A DNA stretch of 26,380 nt, taken from contig JAFOJB010000195.1 of assembly GCA_017420455.1 (NCBI GenBank), forward strand, positions 1 through 26,380. Reading direction: 5' to 3'. Source of the DNA: Blautia sp. GTDB taxonomy: Bacteria > Bacillota > Clostridia > Lachnospirales > Lachnospiraceae. Shown here piece by piece: positions 23,301-26,380 of the stretch (position 1 is its first letter; each line of letters begins with the position of its first letter). Both the position numbers and the translations under genes were made by a program. The notes below the pieces were generated by a model. It was given only the letters and a program-made list of their open reading frames with translations. It had not been told where the DNA came from and searched no databases.

Positions 23301-24916
23301 CTCGAGGTGACGATCTTCTCTCTGTCCGCATCGATGGGCGGGTTCGTCACCTGGGCAAACAGCTGCTTGAAGTAATAGAACAGGGGCTGGTACTGCTCTG
23401 ACAGGGCTGCGATCGGCGTATCCACGCCCATGGATCCGATCTGCTCTGTTCCGTTCAGGGCCATCGTCAGGATCCCGTCGTGATAATTTTCCCAGGTATA
23501 CCCAAATGCTTTCTGCAGCTTCTTCTGTTCCGTTCCCGTGAGAGAAGGCACTTTCCTGTTGGGGATCTTCAGATCCTCAATATGCAGCAGGTGGCTGTCC
23601 AGCCATTCGCCGAAGGGCTTCGCCTTTGCGTAGGTCTCCTTGATCTCATCATCATAAATGATCTTCTTCTGCTTTGTGTCCACCACAAGGATCTTTCCCG
23701 GATGAAGCCTCTCCTTCTTCACGATATGCCGTTCATCCAGCTTCAGGACGCCAGTCTCGGAAGCCAGGATCAGCCTCCCGTCATCCATCACACAGTACCT
23801 GGATGGTCTCAGCCCGTTCCGGTCCAGGATAGCGCCTGCCATATCTCCGTCCGAAAATACGATGGAGGCCGGTCCGTCCCAGGGCTCCATCATGGTTGCG
23901 TAGTACTGGTAAAAGTCCCGTTCCTCCTGGGACAGAGTCTCATTATGCGCCCAGGGTTCCGGGATCAGGATCAGGGCCGCCAGGGGCAGAGGCATGCCGC
24001 TCATGCAGAGGAACTCCAGCGTGTTGTCCAGCATGGCGGAATCCGAACCGCTCTGGGAGATCACGGGAAATACTTTCGTCATGTCTTCGTCCGAGAACAG
24101 ATCCGTATGCATCGTTTCCTCGCGGGCCAGCATCTTGTCGGCATTTCCTTTGATCGTATTGATCTCGCCGTTGTGAACGATCAGACGGTTGGGATGCGCC
24201 CGGTTCCAGCTTGGCATGGTATTTGTGGAAAAACGGGAATGTACAATGGCGATCGCCGAGGCGTAATCGGGGTCCGTCAGATCCCTGAAAAAGGTCCGCA
24301 GCTGTCCTACAAGGAACATGCCCTTGTATACAATGGTCCTGCAGGACAGGGACGGCACATAGGTTCCTACATTGCTCTGTTCGAATTCCCGGCGGATCAG
24401 ATACAGCTTCCGGTCAAAATCGATGTCCTCCGCCGCATCCCCGGGTCTTTCGATGAACGCCTGGCAGATCTTCGGCATGCAGTCCCGTGCCTTCCGGCCC
24501 AGGACCGACGGATCCGAATCTACCTCTCTCCATCCCAGGATCTTCAGGCCGGCTTTGCGGGTAATGATCTCAAACATGGATCTGGCCTGCCTCATGGCCA
24601 GGTCGTCCTGCGGAAAGAAAAACATTCCGACCCCATATCCGCGTTCCCCCGGGAGGTCAATGCCCTGCTCCTTCATCTTCCTCACAAAAAAGGTATGCGG
24701 AATCTGCGTCAGGATCCCCACACCGTCTCCGGTTTCTCCCTCGGCATCCCTGCCTGCCCTGTGTTCAAGGTTTTCCACGATGGAGAGGGCGTCATTCACA
24801 AGCGCATGGCTTTTCCGCCCTTCCACATCAATGATCGCCCCGATGCCGCAGTTATCGTGCTCGAAGGACGGGTCATAAAGTCCTTCTCTTAAGATTCTTT
24901 CTGTTTGACCTGACAT
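20357..24916 (-). CDS. gltB: Glutamate synthase large (alpha) subunit
   Basis: There are 1519 residues, the normal size. The class II glutamine amidotransferase domain starts at CGIGAIIDVEG. Cys23 is the expected nucleophile after removal of a 22-residue propeptide, and the domain runs to about residue 430. The central and FMN-binding synthase domain follows, with the KPGEGGHLPGKKV and SGYDGGTGAAPISSI segments. The [3Fe-4S] site is CVMMRVCQSDTC (C-x5-C-x4-C, near residue 1123). The C-terminal GXGXG beta-helix (about 1250-1480) includes GDSNDYFGKGLSGGKLVLR and GMSGGIAYVLD. It uses glutamine-derived ammonia and 2-oxoglutarate to make glutamate. The start is ATG 24916, five bases after GGAGG. 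A longer frame to 24973 runs through that site and is rejected. It follows a glutamine synthetase III gene and precedes gltD. Confidence 0.97.
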   Translation of the reverse strand: MSGQTERILREGLYDPSFEHDNCGIGAIIDVEGRKSHALVNDALSIVENLEHRAGRDAEGETGDGVGILTQIPHTFFVRKMKEQGIDLPGERGYGVGMFFFPQDDLAMRQARSMFEIITRKAGLKILGWREVDSDPSVLGRKARDCMPKICQAFIERPGDAAEDIDFDRKLYLIRREFEQSNVGTYVPSLSCRTIVYKGMFLVGQLRTFFRDLTDPDYASAIAIVHSRFSTNTMPSWNRAHPNRLIVHNGEINTIKGNADKMLAREETMHTDLFSDEDMTKVFPVISQSGSDSAMLDNTLEFLCMSGMPLPLAALILIPEPWAHNETLSQEERDFYQYYATMMEPWDGPASIVFSDGDMAGAILDRNGLRPSRYCVMDDGRLILASETGVLKLDERHIVKKERLHPGKILVVDTKQKKIIYDDEIKETYAKAKPFGEWLDSHLLHIEDLKIPNRKVPSLTGTEQKKLQKAFGYTWENYHDGILTMALNGTEQIGSMGVDTPIAALSEQYQPLFYYFKQLFAQVTNPPIDADREKIVTSRTVYLGTNGNLLEQSPKNCHVLKIENPILSDLDLLKIEALKKEGFHVSRVSTLFYKGTPMERVLKHLFVEVDKVYRQGTNILILSDRGVDENHVAIPSLLAVAAVHKHLVDTKKCTAMSLILESGEPREVHHFATLLGYGASAVNPYLAHATIAELIEEGLLEKDYYAAVRDYDRAILAGIVKIASKMGISTIQSYQGSKIFEAIGISDEVIRSCFAGTASRVGGITLEDIGKACDEQHSRAFDPLGLPVNLELTPAGRHKERSQGEHHRYNPQTIHMLQCATREGDYEKFRQYTDMVNAQETGYLRNLLEFAFPKQGIPLEEVESEEKIVTRFKTGAMSYGSISEEAHETLAIAMNHLHGKSNSGEGGESEERILSSGTDHDLSSAIKQVASGRFGVTSRYLVSAKEIQIKMAQGAKPGEGGHLPGKKVYPWIAKTRHSTPGVSLISPPPHHDIYSIEDLAQLIYDLKNANSQARISVKLVSEAGVGTVAAGVAKAGAGVILISGYDGGTGAAPISSIHNAGLPWELGLAETHQTLVANGLRNQVVIETDGKLMSGRDVAIAAILGAEEFGFATAPLITMGCVMMRVCQSDTCPMGVATQNPELRRRFSGKPEYVENFMRFIARQLREIMASLGVRSVEELVGRTDLLKVREDLSGKEKCLDLSEILLDMSGTDREKAFFHPAYRHDFKLEKTKDETVLIASPEIQKSMKTGEKSEIFVEVGNTDRTFGTLLGEKITRCRPEGLSDDTIRVRCSGSGGQSFGAFIPRGLTLDLTGDSNDYFGKGLSGGKLVLRSPKEAAYDPRENVIVGNVALYGATSGEAYIAGMAGERFCIRNSGATCVVEGVGEHGCEYMTGGCVVVLGSVGKNFAAGMSGGIAYVLDEKNSLYRNLNKQLVEMENVETKTDRDQLRRIIEAHVAHTGSEKGREILEDFEAFVPRFKKIIPTDYREILRLIAESEEHGADPEEAKIEAFRLFVGGSE

Positions 24917-25061
24917 ACCTGCCTCCTTCCGGAATGAACAAAGTCCACGACCAGACTTCCGGCTGAAAATCAAGAATTACCATATCGAATCCATATCCGC
25001 CCTGCTCCGGGAGAGTACCCGCCTGGTGTATTGTATCCAGATGCTGCGGCGTGATATGGGA
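24917..25061 (-). other. Leader between the glutamine synthetase terminator and gltB, no gene
   Basis: About 145 bases with no credible gene. Short open frames here are extensions or shadows of gltB. I see no promoter with paired boxes; TACAAT and TATGGT occur on the minus strand without -35 partners. gltB expression may rely on read-through of the hairpin at 25062-25095 or on an atypical promoter. Confidence 0.4.
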
Positions 25062-25095
25062 CAAAAAGACCGTTCAGCGGAATGATGTCTTTTTG
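25062..25095 (-). terminator. Terminator-like hairpin downstream of glutamine synthetase III
   Basis: CAAAAAGAC (25062-25070) pairs with GTCTTTTTG (25087-25095), and CGTTC/GAATG (25071-25075 with 25080-25084) extends it past a two-base bulge. On the minus strand it ends in GTCTTTTTG, a T-run. It lies 12 bases after the stop codon and could be a partial terminator that sets the ratio of glutamine synthetase to glutamate synthase. Confidence 0.65.
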
Positions 25096-25106
25096 CACCG
25101 GAATCA

Positions 25107-26380
25107 TCAATACACGGAAAACAGCAGCTTCCCGTAGCTCGGGAACGGCCAGCACTTCTCCGGCATCAGCATTTCAGCCTCGTCAACATGCTTTCTCAGA
25201 TGCTCCATTTTGGGAAGAACGTCATCGCGGATCGCTTCAGAGGTCTCTTTGATATTCTCCATTCCCTTCAGATCTTCCAGAGCTTTTTCGAGATCCTTCA
25301 CTCTTTCCAGTATGTAATCTGTAAGCTCCGAGAGTCTCTCCATCGTGGAGACTTCATAGTTGCACTTTACATGATCGCTGACAGATCTCATCATGGATGT
25401 GGTTCTGGCAAGACTGTACAGATACTCCTCGATCGACGGCAGGTAGTTCTTTCTGACCATATCGACCATGGTGTGTCCCTCGATGTTCACAGTTTTGCAG
25501 TAGTTCTCCAGCATGATCTCGCATCTGGAATGCAGTTCTGTCTCGGTGAACACCTTGTGCGCCATAAGCATATCCATGTTCTTTTTATCAAGCAGATGCG
25601 GCATGGCATCGGCCGTTGTCTTCAGATTGGACAAGCCGCGTACCTTTGTGGCTTCCTCCACCCACTCTTCTCCGTAACCGTTTCCGTTGAAGAGGATCCT
25701 CTGATGCTTCTCGATCGTTTCCTTGATCAGGTTGTGCAGCGCTGTTTCAAAATCCGCCGCCCCTTCCAGAATATCCGCATACTGCTTCAGGCTTTCCGCC
25801 ACCGCGGCGTTCAGCATGATGTTGCAGCAGGCAATGCTGTTAGAGGAGCCAAGGGAGCGGAATTCAAATTTGTTTCCGGTAAAGGCAAAAGGAGAGGTTC
25901 TGTTTCTGTCGGTGGTGTCCCTGAAAAATCTTGGAAGTGTATGAACGCCGAGCTTCATTTTCACCTTTTCGGTTCCCTGATAGGGTGTGTCGTTTCTGAT
26001 AGCCTCCAGAATACTGCTCAGTTCATCTCCCAGGAAGACCGAGATGATGGCGGGCGGCGCTTCGTTGGCTCCCAGACGGTGATCATTGCCTGCCGTTGCC
26101 ACAGAAAGGCGGAGCAGATCCTGATAGTCATCCACCGCCTGAATCACGGCGCACAGAAACAGCAGGAACTGGGCGTTCTCATAAGGCGTATCGCCGGGAG
26201 AGAGCAGGTTCACGCCGGTGTTTGTCGCCATGGACCAGTTGTTGTGCTTGCCGAAGCCGTTGACGCCGGCGAAGGGCTTCTCATGCAGCAGGCACACCAT
26301 GCCGTGGCGGCGGGCGATGCGCTGCATGCGCTCCATGGTCAGCTGGTTGTGGTCGGCGGCGATGTTGGTGGTGGTGTAGA
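25107..26380 (-). CDS. glnN: Glutamine synthetase type III, C-terminal part (5' end outside the window)
   Basis: The frame is open from the right edge and encodes about 424 residues, beginning YTTTNIAADHNQLTMERM. GSIII proteins are about 700 residues, so roughly the first 40% is missing. Type III signatures are clear: EKPFAGVNGFGKHNNWSM, TAGNDHRLGANEAPPAIIS, and DRNRTSPFAFTGNKFEFRSLGSS, which carry the glutamate/ATP-binding and catalytic segments. They are followed by the long helical C-terminal region specific to type III and the ending CWPFPSYGKLLFSVY. The enzyme condenses ammonium and glutamate to glutamine with ATP in the cytoplasm. The glutamine is the substrate of glutamate synthase encoded just downstream. 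The apparent start near 26336 is only an internal Met. No nitrogen-regulator site can be judged because the promoter lies outside. Confidence 0.95.
   Translation of the reverse strand, partial: YTTTNIAADHNQLTMERMQRIARRHGMVCLLHEKPFAGVNGFGKHNNWSMATNTGVNLLSPGDTPYENAQFLLFLCAVIQAVDDYQDLLRLSVATAGNDHRLGANEAPPAIISVFLGDELSSILEAIRNDTPYQGTEKVKMKLGVHTLPRFFRDTTDRNRTSPFAFTGNKFEFRSLGSSNSIACCNIMLNAAVAESLKQYADILEGAADFETALHNLIKETIEKHQRILFNGNGYGEEWVEEATKVRGLSNLKTTADAMPHLLDKKNMDMLMAHKVFTETELHSRCEIMLENYCKTVNIEGHTMVDMVRKNYLPSIEEYLYSLARTTSMMRSVSDHVKCNYEVSTMERLSELTDYILERVKDLEKALEDLKGMENIKETSEAIRDDVLPKMEHLRKHVDEAEMLMPEKCWPFPSYGKLLFSVY

Noticed and set aside
24873..25064. A 63-codon minus-strand open frame between gltB and the glutamine synthetase gene
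   Set aside because: It overlaps the gltB start, has no ribosome binding site of its own and no recognisable features. It is part of the leader.

Overview
The window looks like chromosomal DNA from a moderately GC-rich member of the Clostridia, most likely Lachnospiraceae. I infer this from the protein types: a type III glutamine synthetase next to a GOGAT pair, an AAA-ATPase/PD-(D/E)XK protein, a large secreted protein with GIGGG beta-helix, InlB-type and Cna-B-like repeats, and strong AGGAGG ribosome binding sites. There are no tRNA or rRNA genes, no CRISPR array and no transposase gene. Most genes lie on the minus strand.

Positions 1-2793 (minus strand) hold a bacterial SNF2-type helicase followed three bases later by the start of a SWIM zinc-finger protein that runs off the left edge. 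Positions 2809-3478 are a long non-coding stretch. It has a promoter for the SNF2 gene, then two tandem ~130-base elements of the same fold and internal spacing but different stem sequences, then a GC-rich leader with alternative pairings. The leader precedes the only large plus-strand gene of the left half, a 1705-residue secreted multidomain protein (3479-8596).

That gene meets a minus-strand AAA-ATPase/nuclease-like gene (8713-10407) at a shared 22-bp terminator hairpin. The ATPase gene is clearly more A/T rich than its surroundings and has its own near-consensus promoter, so it looks like an acquired single-gene cassette. A divergent plus-strand gene (10712-12436) encodes an uncharacterised ABC-class ATPase and ends at a bidirectional terminator.

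From 12647 to 18420 there is a compact minus-strand series. Read in transcription order it is: S66 carboxypeptidase, small zincin-like protein, patatin-like phospholipase, HAD phosphatase, YgjP-like metallopeptidase and glycogen branching enzyme. Several of these overlap by four bases. Between this series and the next operon (18421-18696) is a palindromic repeat pair that resembles a small REP/MITE-type element.

From 18697 to 26380 (minus strand) lies the ammonium-assimilation block: a 5'-truncated glutamine synthetase III, a terminator-like hairpin, then the large and small subunits of glutamate synthase. Together these form a GS/GOGAT module that turns ammonium and 2-oxoglutarate into glutamate. 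The most unusual items are the twin structured elements at 2930-3259, the secreted protein with an orphan C-terminal domain and no visible cell-wall anchor, and the palindromic pair at 18511-18700.
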